Shown: one piece after another, positions 54,091-63,636 of the stretch
How positions within the stretch are numbered: position 1 is the stretch's first letter
Layout: each line of letters begins with the position of its first letter
Source: Flavobacterium sp. YO12
GTDB taxonomy: Bacteria; Bacteroidota; Bacteroidia; Flavobacteriales; Flavobacteriaceae
Reading direction: 5' to 3'
Length of the DNA: 64,000 bases
NCBI RefSeq assembly: GCF_004119495.1
Contig: NZ_NRQU01000012.1
Coordinates: 25,186 to 89,185 of the forward strand
Position numbers and translations under genes: made by a program
Notes under the pieces: model-generated
Database searches by the model: none
Told to the model about the DNA's origin: nothing
What the model saw: the letters and a program-made list of their open reading frames with translations, nothing else

Positions 54091-54525
54091 GTGTTACATA
54101 TTAATATCAGAAAAATAGAAAAACAAGATCTAGATTTTGTTTACAAAGCAATCTGCGAACTGGAAAGTGAAATTTTAGATTTCGATGTTTTCGAAAGTAT
54201 ATTCTATGAGAATATTTCTAATCCAAGAAATGTATATCTAATTGCCGAAAACGAAAGTGAAGGTCTAGGATTTATTAGTTTTCATACCCAAAATCTTTTA
54301 CATCATTGCGGATTAGTGGGTGAAATTCAGGAATTTTTTATTCATCAAAAACATAGAGGTAAAGGCGTTGGACGTTTGTTAATAAATGAAATCAAGAATT
54401 TTGCAGAGCAGCATAATTTAAAAAGTATCGAGGTAACGACCAATAAAAGACGAGTAGAGAATGTTGCAGTTTATGAGAATCTCGGATTTAATTTGAGTCA
54501 TAATATGTTTACGATTTATAAGTAA
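54091..54525 (+). CDS. GNAT family N-acetyltransferase
   Basis: The 144-residue protein has the acetyl-CoA motif EFFIHQKHRGKGVGRLLINE at about residues 88-107 (R-G-K-G-V-G core) and motif B, ENVAVYENLGF, near 129. The start is GTG at 54091. Substrate unknown. Confidence 0.88.
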   Translation: MLHINIRKIEKQDLDFVYKAICELESEILDFDVFESIFYENISNPRNVYLIAENESEGLGFISFHTQNLLHHCGLVGEIQEFFIHQKHRGKGVGRLLINEIKNFAEQHNLKSIEVTTNKRRVENVAVYENLGFNLSHNMFTIYK

Positions 54526-54537
54526 GAGGAATATTTT

Positions 54538-54660
54538 TTAACCGCAAAGTTCGCCAAGGTTTACACAAGGCTCGCAAGGTTTTGTGTTTAAAGCTTTGCG
54601 ACCTTAGCGCTTATTCAGTATAACTTTTGATGAAAATTCTTTTGCGGACTTTGCGGTTAA
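54538..54660. repeat. Intergenic palindrome built from the word ccgcaaag
   Basis: The arms at 54538-54554 and 54644-54660 are complementary at 16 of 17 positions (ttaaccgcaaagttcgc). Between them are further pieces such as cgcaaggtttt and aaagctttgcgacctt, which can form inner stems. It fills most of the gap between two GNAT genes. Confidence 0.7.
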
Positions 54661-54695
54661 ATTTTAAAGAGGAATAAAAACTAATTTTCAAACGA

Positions 54696-55145
54696 ATGAA
54701 AATAGAAAAAGCCAATATAACCGACAATGAAATCCTAACTTCAATAACCAAAAAATCCAAAGCCTATTGGGGATATTCGGCAGAGCAAATTCAGGAATGG
54801 GATAAAAACTTAACGATTTCTCTGGATTATATTAAGGAGCATAATGTGTATAAATTGACAGTTAATAATTTAATTATTGGCTATTATTCCTATTTTTTTA
54901 GAGATGAAAAAGAAATTGAGCTTGATAATTTATTTATCTTGCCAGAATATATTGGTAAAGGATTGGGTAAATATTTAGTACTTGATTTTTTAAACCGAAT
55001 TAAAGACCAAAAAGCAGAAAGAATAATACTCGATTCAGAACCAAATGCTGAGGATTTTTATGCTAAAATGGGATTTGTAAAAATTGGAGAATTCGAAACT
55101 TCTATAAAAAATCGTTTCATGCCTATTATGGAAATGAAACTGTAA
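54696..55145 (+). CDS. GNAT family N-acetyltransferase
   Basis: The 149-residue protein has motif A LDNLFILPEYIGKGLGKYLV at about residues 75-94 (G-K-G-L-G core) and motif B near EDFYAKMGF (about 121-129). The N-terminal KSKAYWGYSAEQIQEW is common in one GNAT subgroup. Substrate unknown. The LytTR regulator begins 11 bases after its stop, so they may share a transcript. Confidence 0.88.
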   Translation: MKIEKANITDNEILTSITKKSKAYWGYSAEQIQEWDKNLTISLDYIKEHNVYKLTVNNLIIGYYSYFFRDEKEIELDNLFILPEYIGKGLGKYLVLDFLNRIKDQKAERIILDSEPNAEDFYAKMGFVKIGEFETSIKNRFMPIMEMKL

Positions 55146-55156
55146 ATTTAATTCAA

Positions 55157-55897
55157 GTGAAACAGCTAAACATTTCCATAAAACATAATTTTCTAGTTGG
55201 TTTGTTTATTGCGTTATGGCTTTTTGTTTTTGCTTTTATCATAAAACCTTTTGATGATGGCACTATAAATTTTAAAGCTTGGTTTTTAATTAGTTTTGGT
55301 TTTAGTATTATAGCGTTTTTGTGTTACAGTCTTTTAACGATTGTTCAAAAAAGCTTTTACGAAAGAATAACTAAGTGGAATGTCGGTTTAGAAATGGCAA
55401 GTGTCATTTTCTTCTATTTGGTTTATTTATTTGGGGTTTATACATATTATAAAAGCCCAATTTTAAATGGAGGATATAGTTTTTACGAATTCTTTTCGAT
55501 AATATTTATAAAAGTAGCGTTGATTTTGACTCCAGTAATTATTCTGGCAAGAAGATATTTGATAAAATTAATTCCCGTAAAAGATGATGTTCTGACATTT
55601 AAGGGAGAAAATAAATTAGACATTTTAAAAATCCAGAGAACAGATCTGGTTTGCGTATCAAACGCACAGAATTATGTTGAAGTTTTTTATATAGAAAATG
55701 GAAAACTAACTTCAAAACTATTGCGAAGTTCACTCAAAAACATTCAAAAAGATTTTAGTTTTTTAATGCAAATACATCGTTCGCATTTAATAAATCCGTC
55801 TCATTTTAAATCTTGGAGGAACTCAAATACAATTATTCTGACTCAAATAGAACTTCCTGTTTCTAAAAATTATAAAGAGACACTTTTGGCTTTGTAA
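55157..55897 (+). CDS. Membrane-anchored LytTR transcription regulator
   Basis: The 246-residue protein has four transmembrane helices at about 12-30, 40-60, 76-95 and 112-130. A LytTR DNA-binding domain lies at about 148-244 (FKGENKLDILKIQRTDLVCV, MQIHRSHLINPSHFKSW). The start is GTG at 55157. No receiver domain is present, so the signal is probably sensed in or through the membrane part. A 189-aa membrane protein with its own promoter follows and is a likely target or partner. Confidence 0.88.
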   Translation: MKQLNISIKHNFLVGLFIALWLFVFAFIIKPFDDGTINFKAWFLISFGFSIIAFLCYSLLTIVQKSFYERITKWNVGLEMASVIFFYLVYLFGVYTYYKSPILNGGYSFYEFFSIIFIKVALILTPVIILARRYLIKLIPVKDDVLTFKGENKLDILKIQRTDLVCVSNAQNYVEVFYIENGKLTSKLLRSSLKNIQKDFSFLMQIHRSHLINPSHFKSWRNSNTIILTQIELPVSKNYKETLLAL

Positions 55898-55901
55898 TTT
55901 C

Positions 55902-55926
55902 GTACCAAAAACAATATGTTTTGTAC
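55902..55926. promoter_or_regulatory. Inverted repeat after the LytTR gene
   Basis: The arms gtaccaaaa and ttttgtac are nearly complementary around a short centre. It sits between the LytTR stop and a TAGTTTTG element at 55967-55974, so it could be a regulator site for the next gene. Confidence 0.35.
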
Positions 55927-55966
55927 CTAAGTCAATAAAAATGGGCATTAAGCTAGTTTTTCATTT

Positions 55967-55974
55967 TAGTTTTG
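55967..55974 (+). promoter_or_regulatory. Candidate -7 element of the 189-aa membrane gene
   Basis: TAGTTTTG matches TAnnTTTG and is followed by C, 25 bases before the ATG at 55999. No -33 TTTG was found. Confidence 0.45.
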
Positions 55975-55998
55975 CTTCATCAATTTAAAAAATAAATT

Positions 55999-56568
55999 AT
56001 GAAAACAAAACATCTTTGCCTTCTCGGATTATTATTTTTCCTGATTAGTTATTTATTCTTTTCTAAAATTTTACCCAATTTTCAAAAACCAATTGATTTT
56101 GCTCATTGGTTTAATTTAATTGGAGCTTGTTTGTTATTGTCGTTTAATGATGCCTTTCCTAAAAACAGATTAAATTCAGCGGCTTCTGTGCTGACAAGTT
56201 TGGGTGTTATTGCGCATATCGGACTTTGCACCATCGATTTTATCATGTCAAGCTTTGGTAATGACGAAACTGCAAAAGCGGCATTAAGCAATCAAATTAG
56301 TAATTCTCCAAGTATTTTGTATCCTTTTGTTGTCGTTGGACCATCTTTGCTTTTTATTGGTTTAGCAGTACATGCTTTTGCTTTTGTTAAAACGGATACG
56401 ATTAAATCTTTGATGGTTGTTTTTGCTTCGGCTGCTATTGGGTTTTCCTTTTTTGTGTTGAAAAATGGAATTTGTATGTTTTTGAGTTGTTTGGTTTTTG
56501 TTTTAGGATTGGGTTTGCTGCTTTGTAAGAATGATATTAAAAAAGTGAAAGGAAATCTATATATTTGA
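55999..56568 (+). CDS. Six-helix membrane protein, function unknown
   Basis: The 189-residue protein has about six transmembrane helices, for example LCLLGLLFFLISYLFF, FNLIGACLLLSF and SIKDSL-type loops between; others are VVVGPSLLFIGLAVHAFAF and CLVFVLGLGLLLC. No catalytic motif is visible. It is located directly after a membrane-anchored LytTR regulator, which often controls or is controlled by such a small membrane protein. The family is not recognised. Confidence 0.72.
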   Translation: MKTKHLCLLGLLFFLISYLFFSKILPNFQKPIDFAHWFNLIGACLLLSFNDAFPKNRLNSAASVLTSLGVIAHIGLCTIDFIMSSFGNDETAKAALSNQISNSPSILYPFVVVGPSLLFIGLAVHAFAFVKTDTIKSLMVVFASAAIGFSFFVLKNGICMFLSCLVFVLGLGLLLCKNDIKKVKGNLYI

Positions 56569-56604
56569 ATGGATTTTATAATTTTGAGCCAATCAAATTT
56601 AAAT

Positions 56605-57450
56605 ATGAATAAGATTTTTACCTTACTAGTTTTACTTTTTGTATTCAATATTTCTGCACAGAGCACACTTCAATTTGATAAAAAGTTTGTTCAAAGTGAA
56701 GATAGATGGGTAGTATTTCCTTCGGACAGTACTGGTTCTTATAATTTTGGATTTATTTATATAGACGCTCAAGCTGGATTAACTTTTGACTACGAAGGAA
56801 GTTTTAAGGTTGATGAAAGAGGAATGTTTCTGCCAAATAAAAGAGAAAAGACAAGTTCTATGAAATATAGATTACAGCCAAATAATACATTAGTAGCATT
56901 TATTCCTGAATCTAAATATGCAGAATTACAAATTCCAAAAGAGCCAGATTGGCTTAAAAACTACAAAACAGGCGAAGGCTCTGTAGAAAGACTTTATCGA
57001 TGGGGTTTTATGTACAATGGTTGGAATGAATGCGAAAAGGCTTTGGGATACCTAGAAAAGGCTCAAAAAATTAACCCTGAATACAAAGGTCTTCGAGTAG
57101 AGTTAGCGTTTTCTTATAATTGTCTTAAACAGTATCAAAAAGCTGTTGATATTTTGAAAATTGCGATAAAAAAAGAACCTCTTGATGCTTATACAAATAA
57201 GGAGTTAATTTACGCAGAGACAAAAAACGGCAATCTGCAAGATGCTGAAAATCTTTGTCGTAAAGTTTTTAAAGAATGCCCAGATAAGACTTATAATTCT
57301 GAAAATGCTTATAATATCTTGCAAGCTTATTACATTAAAAAAGACATTAAAAATTTCAATAGTTGGTTAGCAGAAGCTAATTCATATTTAATGGGCAACC
57401 AAAGATTTAAGCCTTTAGCAGAACAAATGAAAAAGGAACTACAACAATAA
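56605..57450 (+). CDS. Secreted TPR protein
   Basis: The 281-residue product, from the ATG at 56605, has a signal peptide (FTLLVLLFVFNISAQ). A short beta region of about 20-110 follows, then TPR units from about 125 (WGFMYNGWNECEKALGYLEK, VELAFSYNCLKQYQKAVDIL). An upstream in-frame ATG at 56569 would place extra residues before the signal peptide. No enzymatic motif is seen. It may form a protein-binding scaffold in the periplasm. Confidence 0.82.
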   Translation: MNKIFTLLVLLFVFNISAQSTLQFDKKFVQSEDRWVVFPSDSTGSYNFGFIYIDAQAGLTFDYEGSFKVDERGMFLPNKREKTSSMKYRLQPNNTLVAFIPESKYAELQIPKEPDWLKNYKTGEGSVERLYRWGFMYNGWNECEKALGYLEKAQKINPEYKGLRVELAFSYNCLKQYQKAVDILKIAIKKEPLDAYTNKELIYAETKNGNLQDAENLCRKVFKECPDKTYNSENAYNILQAYYIKKDIKNFNSWLAEANSYLMGNQRFKPLAEQMKKELQQ

Positions 57451-57465
57451 TTTTAAAACCGAAAA

Positions 57466-57837
57466 TTGAAAAAACATATAAAATATCTAATCGCACTCTT
57501 TCTGGCTTTTGTCGTGATTGCGAGCGATGGTATTTTGTATTCTCAATCTAAATCGGCAGAATATTACGAATCTTCCTTTGTAGTTTTAAGAAGGGAATTA
57601 AATCTTAAAAGTTCTCGTTTATATAAATTTGGACAAGCTGCTTCTTGTTGTAAAACAAGATTTTCAATTGTTTTGAATTTTCTTGAAACCGAAAATGTTT
57701 TTACTTTTCAAATTAAGAAACTGCTGAAATTGCAAAATCTGCTTCATCAAAAACTAACGTCATTTATAAATCAGTCTGTTTTTATAAATGAAATAATCAT
57801 TTCAAATCATTTCGGTAAAAGTTTATACAACGCTTAA
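57466..57837 (+). CDS. Small secreted or membrane-anchored protein, unknown
   Basis: The 123-residue frame starts at TTG (57466), 15 bases after the TPR gene. It has an N-terminal hydrophobic segment (YLIALFLAFVVIASDGILY) like a signal or anchor. The mature part is basic and contains two adjacent Cys in GQAASCCKTRFS. No family is recognised. The TTG start and lack of a clear ribosome site lower confidence. Confidence 0.5.
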   Translation: MKKHIKYLIALFLAFVVIASDGILYSQSKSAEYYESSFVVLRRELNLKSSRLYKFGQAASCCKTRFSIVLNFLETENVFTFQIKKLLKLQNLLHQKLTSFINQSVFINEIIISNHFGKSLYNA

Positions 57838-57916
57838 GAAAATTTATTTCTGAGGCTTTATGCAATCTCAAAGCATAAGATGATACAATAATGTCTAATC
57901 ATTTATCATTTTCAAA

Positions 57917-58102
57917 ATGTATAAACAAAATAAAAAATCTCGCTTGGAGCAATCTAAGCGACCAGTTCTTCATTGGATAAAAAGAAAATTTATAATTATA
58001 ATAACCGCTTTTATGCTCGGAATGTCAAACGGAATGAATGCCGAAGATCGTTCCATTAACGGAAGTTTTGTTCAGACAGAACAACAGGATAAAAAGGATT
58101 GA
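57917..58102 (+). CDS. Small protein with a basic N-terminus and one hydrophobic segment
   Basis: The 61-residue frame starts with ATG at 57917. A basic lead (KQNKKSRLEQSKRPVLHWIK) is followed by a hydrophobic stretch (FIIIITAFMLGMS) and a polar acidic end. It looks like a short signal-anchored or exported peptide. No family is recognised. It ends before the palindrome cluster at 58162-58314. Confidence 0.45.
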   Translation: MYKQNKKSRLEQSKRPVLHWIKRKFIIIITAFMLGMSNGMNAEDRSINGSFVQTEQQDKKD

Positions 58103-58161
58103 TTTTTCTAATTAGAGAATATGTCAATGAGATAATTAGAGAATGCTTTCTATTTGTCGTG

Positions 58162-58194
58162 ACCTTTGTCAAAGTTTTAAACTTTGACAAAGGT
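58162..58194. repeat. Perfect 16-base inverted repeat with one-base centre
   Basis: The arms acctttgtcaaagttt and its complement meet around a single T, and a T-run follows. It could work as a terminator for the upstream small genes. Confidence 0.75.
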
Positions 58195-58208
58195 TTTTGT
58201 ACACGATC

Positions 58209-58314
58209 TTGTCATTTCGACTGAAAGGAGAAATCACACAAGTAATTCGACATGCAAAATCGCCAATCTTTGTGGAGTTTCTTGTGTGATTTCTCCTTTC
58301 AGTCGAAATGACAA
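58209..58314. repeat. Exact 34-bp inverted repeat
   Basis: The arms at 58209-58242 and 58281-58314 are complementary at all 34 positions, around a 38-base centre. The arm begins ttgtcatttcgactgaaagg. A partly similar segment lies at about 51820-51875. No coding frame runs through it. The perfect match over 34 bp is the strongest repeat in the window. Confidence 0.9.
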
Positions 58315-58334
58315 ACTGTATGGATATAAAACAA

Positions 58335-58361
58335 AAAACCGAAGCAATTTGCTTCGGTTTT
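58335..58361 (-). terminator. Rho-independent terminator of the HMG-CoA synthase gene
   Basis: A perfect stem, aaaaccgaagcaa with ttgcttcggtttt, has a one-base centre. On the minus strand it lies 19 bases past the stop and is followed by a T-run. Confidence 0.85.
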
Positions 58362-58379
58362 CTATTTATTGAAATTTAA

Positions 58380-59741
58380 TTAATCAATCCATTTATAATA
58401 TCTCGCCCCAATCAAAACTGGAATCTCTTTTTCAATTCGATCTAAAACCCATTCGTTTTTTGGAGTTCTAACACTTTGTTTTTGTTCTTTTTTGTGAAGG
58501 CTTTCATAAGTATTGAAATCAATTTCTACACTTTCGGCTAAATTTTCAAAAAGGTTTACATTTTCTAGAACAGATTTCCATTCTGGTTGAATTGTTCCTT
58601 CAAAAACTTTAGATTTCGATCCGCTTCCATAAGCTAGGAAACCGAATTTAGTTCCTGAAATTGCTGCATTAGTATCATAAAAATGAGCCAAAGTCGATAA
58701 TAATCCCATGAAAATGGAACCTGTGTAAAGGTTTCCAATTAATGAAGAAGCCAATTCGGCAGGTTGTAATTTATCAGTCACAAAGCTTCTGTAATCTTCA
58801 GATTTTGCCACTTCTTTAATTTTTGTCTGATAATCTGCTGGTGCAATATCATCGGCAATAATTTTTTCAGCGCTGTCTAAAGCATAAATTTCAGATAACA
58901 TTCTTCTTCCCTGGAAAGAATACGGCAAATGCATTACGATGCTATGCCAAGTGTTATATAATGTTTCGGTAGTGTTTTTTAATTTTTTGAATGAAAAGTA
59001 AGCATTTCGCGTACGATCCATATAACATTGATTTGAATATTGTCCGTCGAAAACAGGCTGATCTTTATGGATTTCGATTTCTGCTTCTAAATTATCAAAC
59101 CAAGAATCGTTGTTTGTGTTTTTTGTGATTTCGTTTTTAGAGATAGTTCTGTACGGTTTGAAGAAATCAAAAACACCTTTTGTACTTGTTGCCCAATTGT
59201 CATCAAAAGCAATAATTTTTGGATCTGCAGTAATTAACATTGCAACAGCTCCAGCTCCTTGTGTATATTCTCCGCCTGAATTTAAATCGTATTTTGCAAA
59301 ATCAGCTGCTACTACAATTGCTTTTTTTGCTGGATTTAATTTTACAAAGTCAAGACAGTTTTGCAAGGCATCAACAGCGCCGATACAAGCAAAAGTAAAA
59401 TCGACTACATCACATTCGGCTAAGGTATCTTCGCCAAATTTTTGCTCCATTAAATTAATTAAATAAGAGGCAATTGGTTTTGAACTGTCGATTCCGCTTT
59501 CGGTACCAACATAAATTCGGCTGATTTCTTTTAGATCAATAGTATTGTCGGTAATAAGTTTGGTTAAAGCATTTGCGCCAAACACAACCGCATCTTGATG
59601 AACGTCTGGGAAAGTCATTTTAAGTAATCCAAGACCTTTTTCTAATTTTTCTGGTTCAATATTTCTGGCAGTTGCCAAAGTTTTTATGGGTAAGTGTATG
59701 TTTGCTACATCAAAAGAAATAGCGTCAATTCCTGTTTTCAT
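58380..59741 (-). CDS. Hydroxymethylglutaryl-CoA synthase family protein
   Basis: The 453-residue thiolase-fold enzyme condenses acetyl-CoA and acetoacetyl-CoA in the mevalonate pathway, which Flavobacteriaceae use for isoprenoids. The catalytic Cys119 is in FTFACIGAVDALQNC, and a His lies in VMHLPYSFQG, the HMGS-type position. GGEYTQGAGAVAMLI is a typical glycine loop. I start at the ATG at 59741 (MKTGIDAIS). In-frame ATGs at 59747 and 59792 are possible but add an atypical basic lead. Other mevalonate genes are not in the window. Confidence 0.88.
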   Translation of the reverse strand: MKTGIDAISFDVANIHLPIKTLATARNIEPEKLEKGLGLLKMTFPDVHQDAVVFGANALTKLITDNTIDLKEISRIYVGTESGIDSSKPIASYLINLMEQKFGEDTLAECDVVDFTFACIGAVDALQNCLDFVKLNPAKKAIVVAADFAKYDLNSGGEYTQGAGAVAMLITADPKIIAFDDNWATSTKGVFDFFKPYRTISKNEITKNTNNDSWFDNLEAEIEIHKDQPVFDGQYSNQCYMDRTRNAYFSFKKLKNTTETLYNTWHSIVMHLPYSFQGRRMLSEIYALDSAEKIIADDIAPADYQTKIKEVAKSEDYRSFVTDKLQPAELASSLIGNLYTGSIFMGLLSTLAHFYDTNAAISGTKFGFLAYGSGSKSKVFEGTIQPEWKSVLENVNLFENLAESVEIDFNTYESLHKKEQKQSVRTPKNEWVLDRIEKEIPVLIGARYYKWID

Positions 59742-60100
59742 TCTCATTTTTTTTGAAGCCGATAAAGGTAAAATTATGTTACGGAATGGCAATTTTTTAG
59801 ATTGATTAAATTTAGCTCCAGCTGCACTTTTGAAGAAAACAGATTAAAACTTTAAATAAAATATCAATATCATAAATTTTTGACAATATACGTAGAAGTG
59901 ATTTTTGGGTTTAAGCCTTTGTGAGTAGGTTTTTGGAATCTTCTATAGGGAATTATTTTTTAGCAGCTTCTTTTTTGTACGTAAAAATACGTACTCAGGC
60001 TCTATTTTAAAATCATTATAAATAAGAACGAAATGGTTGTAGTTCTTTTGTATTTGAGTTATTTTTGTATAATTTTTTAAAACAAACTACTTAAACACTT
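59742..60100. other. Divergent intergenic region between HMG-CoA synthase and sdhC
   Basis: This 359-base AT-rich gap contains the sdhC promoter at 60037-60067. It also has a small perfect palindrome, gtacgtaaaaatacgtac at 59978-59995, and no convincing gene. Confidence 0.55.
60037..60067 (+). promoter_or_regulatory. Promoter of the sdhCAB operon
   Basis: TTG at 60037-60039 and TATTTTTG at 60060-60067 are separated by 20 bases, close to the Bacteroidota consensus. The start would be near 60074, 27 bases before the sdhC ATG. Confidence 0.6.
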
Positions 60101-60766
60101 ATGGCACAATCTGCACTATTGAATGCTTCCATCTTAAAGAAAGTAGCTATGGCTCTTTCGGGAATATTCTTAATCACGTTTTTAGCGCTGCATGTTTCCT
60201 TAAATTTTATTTCTATTATTAGTGAAGACGTTTTCAACGAGGCTTCTCACTTTATGGGATACAATCCGCTGATTCAATATGTAATGCAGCCAGTTTTGGC
60301 GATCGGGGTAATTTTCCATTTTGTAATGGGATTTATTTTAACCGCGCAAAATAAGGCAGCAAGACCAATTGCGTATGCAAAATACAATGGAGCAGCAAAT
60401 GCTTCTTGGACTTCAAGAAATATGATTATTTCTGGAGCGGTTATTTTAGCTTTCTTAGTATTGCATTTTTATGATTTTTGGTTTCCAGAAGTAACCTACA
60501 AGTATATTGCAGGAACAGCTCCAGATGCTACAAGATATTATGGAGAATTGGTGCATAAATTTCATGACCCAATTCGTACAGGATTGTACTGTATCGCGTT
60601 TGTATTGCTAGGGTTTCACCTTTGGCACGGATTCAGTTCATCTCTTCAATCAGTTGGGATGCACAATAAGTATTCTAGATTTTTAAGTAAAGTAGGTTAT
60701 TGGTTTGCTGTAATAGTACCGGCACTTTTCGTAATTATCGCATTATTTCATCATTTCAATAATTAA
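60101..60766 (+). CDS. sdhC: Succinate dehydrogenase cytochrome b subunit
   Basis: The 221-residue membrane protein has five transmembrane helices and likely haem-ligand histidines in [26 protein letters not shown] and LLGFHLWHG. This is the single large-anchor type (type B) used with SdhA and SdhB in Bacteroidota. It anchors the complex and passes electrons to menaquinone. It is first in the operon, with a clear promoter. Confidence 0.94.
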   Translation: MAQSALLNASILKKVAMALSGIFLITFLALHVSLNFISIISEDVFNEASHFMGYNPLIQYVMQPVLAIGVIFHFVMGFILTAQNKAARPIAYAKYNGAANASWTSRNMIISGAVILAFLVLHFYDFWFPEVTYKYIAGTAPDATRYYGELVHKFHDPIRTGLYCIAFVLLGFHLWHGFSSSLQSVGMHNKYSRFLSKVGYWFAVIVPALFVIIALFHHFNN

Positions 60767-60777
60767 TATCAATTATA

Positions 60778-62778
60778 ATGGCATTAGATTCAAAAATTCC
60801 AAATGGTCCTATAGCGGACAAATGGACAAATTATAAAGATCATATTAATTTAGTAAACCCTGCTAACAAACGTAATTTAGATATTATCGTTGTTGGTACA
60901 GGTTTGGCTGGAGGTTCTGCAGCAGCTACTTTGGCTGAGTTAGGATATAACGTAAAAGCATTTTGTTTTCAAGATTCACCTCGTCGTGCGCACTCTATTG
61001 CAGCACAAGGAGGTATCAACGCGGCAAAAAACTATAAAGGTGACGGTGACTCAGTTTACAGATTGTTCTATGATACTGTAAAAGGTGGTGATTACCGTGC
61101 ACGTGAGGCAAACGTTCACCGTTTGGCTGAAGTTTCGGCAAATATTATTGACCAATGTGTGGCTCAAGGGGTGCCATTGGCTCGTGAATATGGCGGACTT
61201 TTAGATAACCGTTCTTTTGGAGGAACTTTGGTTTCTCGTACATTTTATGCACAAGGACAAACTGGACAGCAATTATTGTTAGGAGCTTATTCTGCAATGA
61301 ACCGTCAAATTGGTCGTGGTAAAGTAAAAATGTACAACCGTCACGAAATGTTAGACATTGTAATCGTGAACGGAAAAGCGAGAGGTATTATCGCTCGTAA
61401 CTTAATCACTGGAGAAATCGAAAGACATTCTGCTCACGCGGTAGTAATTGGTTCTGGAGGATACGGAAACGTATTTTTCCTTTCAACAAATGCTATGGGA
61501 AGTAACGCAACAGCAGCTTGGAAAATACATAAAAAAGGAGCGTTTTTCGCAAATCCTTGTTACACACAAATTCACCCAACATGTATTCCGGTTTCAGGAG
61601 ATCACCAGTCAAAACTGACTTTGATGTCTGAATCGTTACGTAATGACGGTCGTATTTGGGTTCCTGCAAAATTAGAAGATGCTCAGGCAATTCGTGAAGG
61701 AAAGAAAAAAGCAACAGATTTATCTGAAGCTGAAAGAGATTATTTCTTAGAAAGAAGATATCCTGCTTTTGGTAACTTAGTTCCTCGTGACGTTGCGTCT
61801 CGTGCAGCTAAAGAAAGATGTGATGCTGGTTTTGGAGTTAACAAAACTGGAGAAGCTGTTTACTTAGATTTCGCAGCAGCAATTAAGCGTTACGGAACTG
61901 AAGATGCTTACGTAAAAGGATTAGATGATAAAGATGCTGCTTTGGTAACTAAATTAGGAGCTGCAATCGTGAAAAGTAAATACGGAAACTTATTCCAGAT
62001 GTACTACAAAATCGTTGACGAGGATCCTTACACAACGCCAATGATGATTTACCCAGCGGTTCACTACACAATGGGTGGAACTTGGGTTGATTATAACTTA
62101 ATGACTACAATTCCTGGATGTTTCTCAATTGGAGAATCTAACTTCTCTGATCACGGAGCAAACAGACTTGGAGCTTCTGCTTTAATGCAAGGTTTAGCTG
62201 ATGGATATTTCGTATTGCCATATACTATTGGAGATTATTTAGCTCCGGATATTAAAATGGGAGAAATTTCTACAGACTTACCAGAATTCGTTGAAGCTGA
62301 GAAAGCAGTTGTAGATCAAATTAACAAATTCATCAATAACAACGGTAAACATTCTGTAGATTATTTCCACAAGAAATTAGGAAAAATCATGTGGGATAAA
62401 GTAGGTATGGCTCGTAATGCTAAAGGTTTAACTGAAGCTATCGAAGAAATTGCTGCTTTACGTGAAGAGTTTTATAAAGATGTAAAAGTTCCAGGAAGCG
62501 CTAACGAATTTAATCAAGAATTAGAAAAAGCAACTCGTGTTGCCGATTTCTTAGAATTAGGAGAGTTGTTCGCGAAAGATGCTTTACACCGTAACGAATC
62601 TTGTGGTGGTCACTTCCGTGAGGAATACCAAACAGAAGAAGGAGAAGCACTTCGTGACGATGAGAACTTTGCATATGTTGCAGCTTGGGAATACAAAGGA
62701 AAACCAAGTGATGCAGTATTACACAAAGAAGCTCTTAATTACGAAAACATTAAATTAGTTCAAAGAAGCTATAAATAG
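60778..62778 (+). CDS. sdhA: Succinate dehydrogenase flavoprotein subunit
   Basis: The 666-residue enzyme oxidises succinate to fumarate. The FAD site is [12 protein letters not shown] (about residues 38-49), and His72 in [10 protein letters not shown] is the usual covalent-flavin His. Substrate-site marks include [12 protein letters not shown] and [13 protein letters not shown]. Length is typical for the type B enzyme. It follows sdhC after 11 bases. Confidence 0.96.
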   Translation: MALDSKIPNGPIADKWTNYKDHINLVNPANKRNLDIIVVGTGLAGGSAAATLAELGYNVKAFCFQDSPRRAHSIAAQGGINAAKNYKGDGDSVYRLFYDTVKGGDYRAREANVHRLAEVSANIIDQCVAQGVPLAREYGGLLDNRSFGGTLVSRTFYAQGQTGQQLLLGAYSAMNRQIGRGKVKMYNRHEMLDIVIVNGKARGIIARNLITGEIERHSAHAVVIGSGGYGNVFFLSTNAMGSNATAAWKIHKKGAFFANPCYTQIHPTCIPVSGDHQSKLTLMSESLRNDGRIWVPAKLEDAQAIREGKKKATDLSEAERDYFLERRYPAFGNLVPRDVASRAAKERCDAGFGVNKTGEAVYLDFAAAIKRYGTEDAYVKGLDDKDAALVTKLGAAIVKSKYGNLFQMYYKIVDEDPYTTPMMIYPAVHYTMGGTWVDYNLMTTIPGCFSIGESNFSDHGANRLGASALMQGLADGYFVLPYTIGDYLAPDIKMGEISTDLPEFVEAEKAVVDQINKFINNNGKHSVDYFHKKLGKIMWDKVGMARNAKGLTEAIEEIAALREEFYKDVKVPGSANEFNQELEKATRVADFLELGELFAKDALHRNESCGGHFREEYQTEEGEALRDDENFAYVAAWEYKGKPSDAVLHKEALNYENIKLVQRSYK

Positions 62779-62829
62779 TATTTGAAAAAGTCTTGATACT
62801 TATTTCATATTACTTAAAACTTATACAAA

Positions 62830-63576
62830 ATGAAACTTACATTAAAAATATGGCGTCAAAAAAACGCCCAAGATAAAGGAGGGATTGTAGAATATCCTAT
62901 TGATGGAATCGAACCAGATATGTCTTTCCTTGAAATGCTTGATGTTCTTAACGAACAATTAATCAACAAAGGAGATGAGCCAGTTGCATTTGATCACGAT
63001 TGTCGTGAGGGAATTTGTGGAATGTGTTCTTTATTCATCAACGGAGAAGCGCACGGACCAGACAGAGGTGTTACAACTTGTCAGTTACACATGCGTATGT
63101 TTAAAGATGGCGATACAATTTTTATCGAGCCATTTAGAGCAAAAGCTTTTCCAGTAATTAAAGATTTAGTTGTTGACAGAAGTTCTTTTGACAGAATTCA
63201 ACACGCAGGAGGATTTATTTCTGTAAATACTTCAGGAAATACTATTGACGCAAATACAATTCCAATTAACAAACACGACGCAGATAAATCATTTGATGCT
63301 GCAGCGTGTATTGGTTGTGGAGCTTGTGTTGCAACTTGTAAAAACTCTTCAGCAATGTTGTTCGTTTCTGCAAAAGTATCTCAATATGCTTTATTACCGC
63401 AAGGTAAAGTTGAGGCGGTTGACCGTGTATTAAACATGGTTCACCAAATGGATTTAGAAGGTTTTGGTAACTGTACAAATACAGGAGCTTGTGAAATCGA
63501 ATGTCCAAAAGGAATTTCACTTGAGAATATTGCACGTATGAACCGTGAGTATTTAGCAGCAAGTTTGAAAGGATAA
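62830..63576 (+). CDS. sdhB: Succinate dehydrogenase iron-sulfur subunit
   Basis: The 248-residue protein holds three iron-sulfur clusters. The [2Fe-2S] cysteines are Cys58, Cys63, Cys66 and Cys84 (CREGICGMC). The others are in [11 protein letters not shown] (160-170) and in [12 protein letters not shown] (215-225). All ligands are present. It carries electrons from FAD to the membrane subunit. A terminator ends the operon. Confidence 0.96.
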   Translation: MKLTLKIWRQKNAQDKGGIVEYPIDGIEPDMSFLEMLDVLNEQLINKGDEPVAFDHDCREGICGMCSLFINGEAHGPDRGVTTCQLHMRMFKDGDTIFIEPFRAKAFPVIKDLVVDRSSFDRIQHAGGFISVNTSGNTIDANTIPINKHDADKSFDAAACIGCGACVATCKNSSAMLFVSAKVSQYALLPQGKVEAVDRVLNMVHQMDLEGFGNCTNTGACEIECPKGISLENIARMNREYLAASLKG

Positions 63577-63607
63577 TTTAGAACGCAATTTTAGTTTATA
63601 TTGAAAA

Positions 63608-63636
63608 CGCATCCGCTTAGGCGGATGCGTTTTTTT
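63608..63636 (+). terminator. Rho-independent terminator of sdhCAB
   Basis: A perfect GC-rich 9-base stem (cgcatccgc with gcggatgcg) is followed by seven T. Confidence 0.92.

Noticed and set aside
58162..58314. A CRISPR array or IS element at the palindrome cluster
   Set aside because: There are no evenly spaced direct repeats, no cas genes and no transposase frame.
58184..58372. A 62-codon frame across the 34-bp inverted repeat
   Set aside because: Its sequence is read through both arms of the repeat and a terminator, with no coding features.
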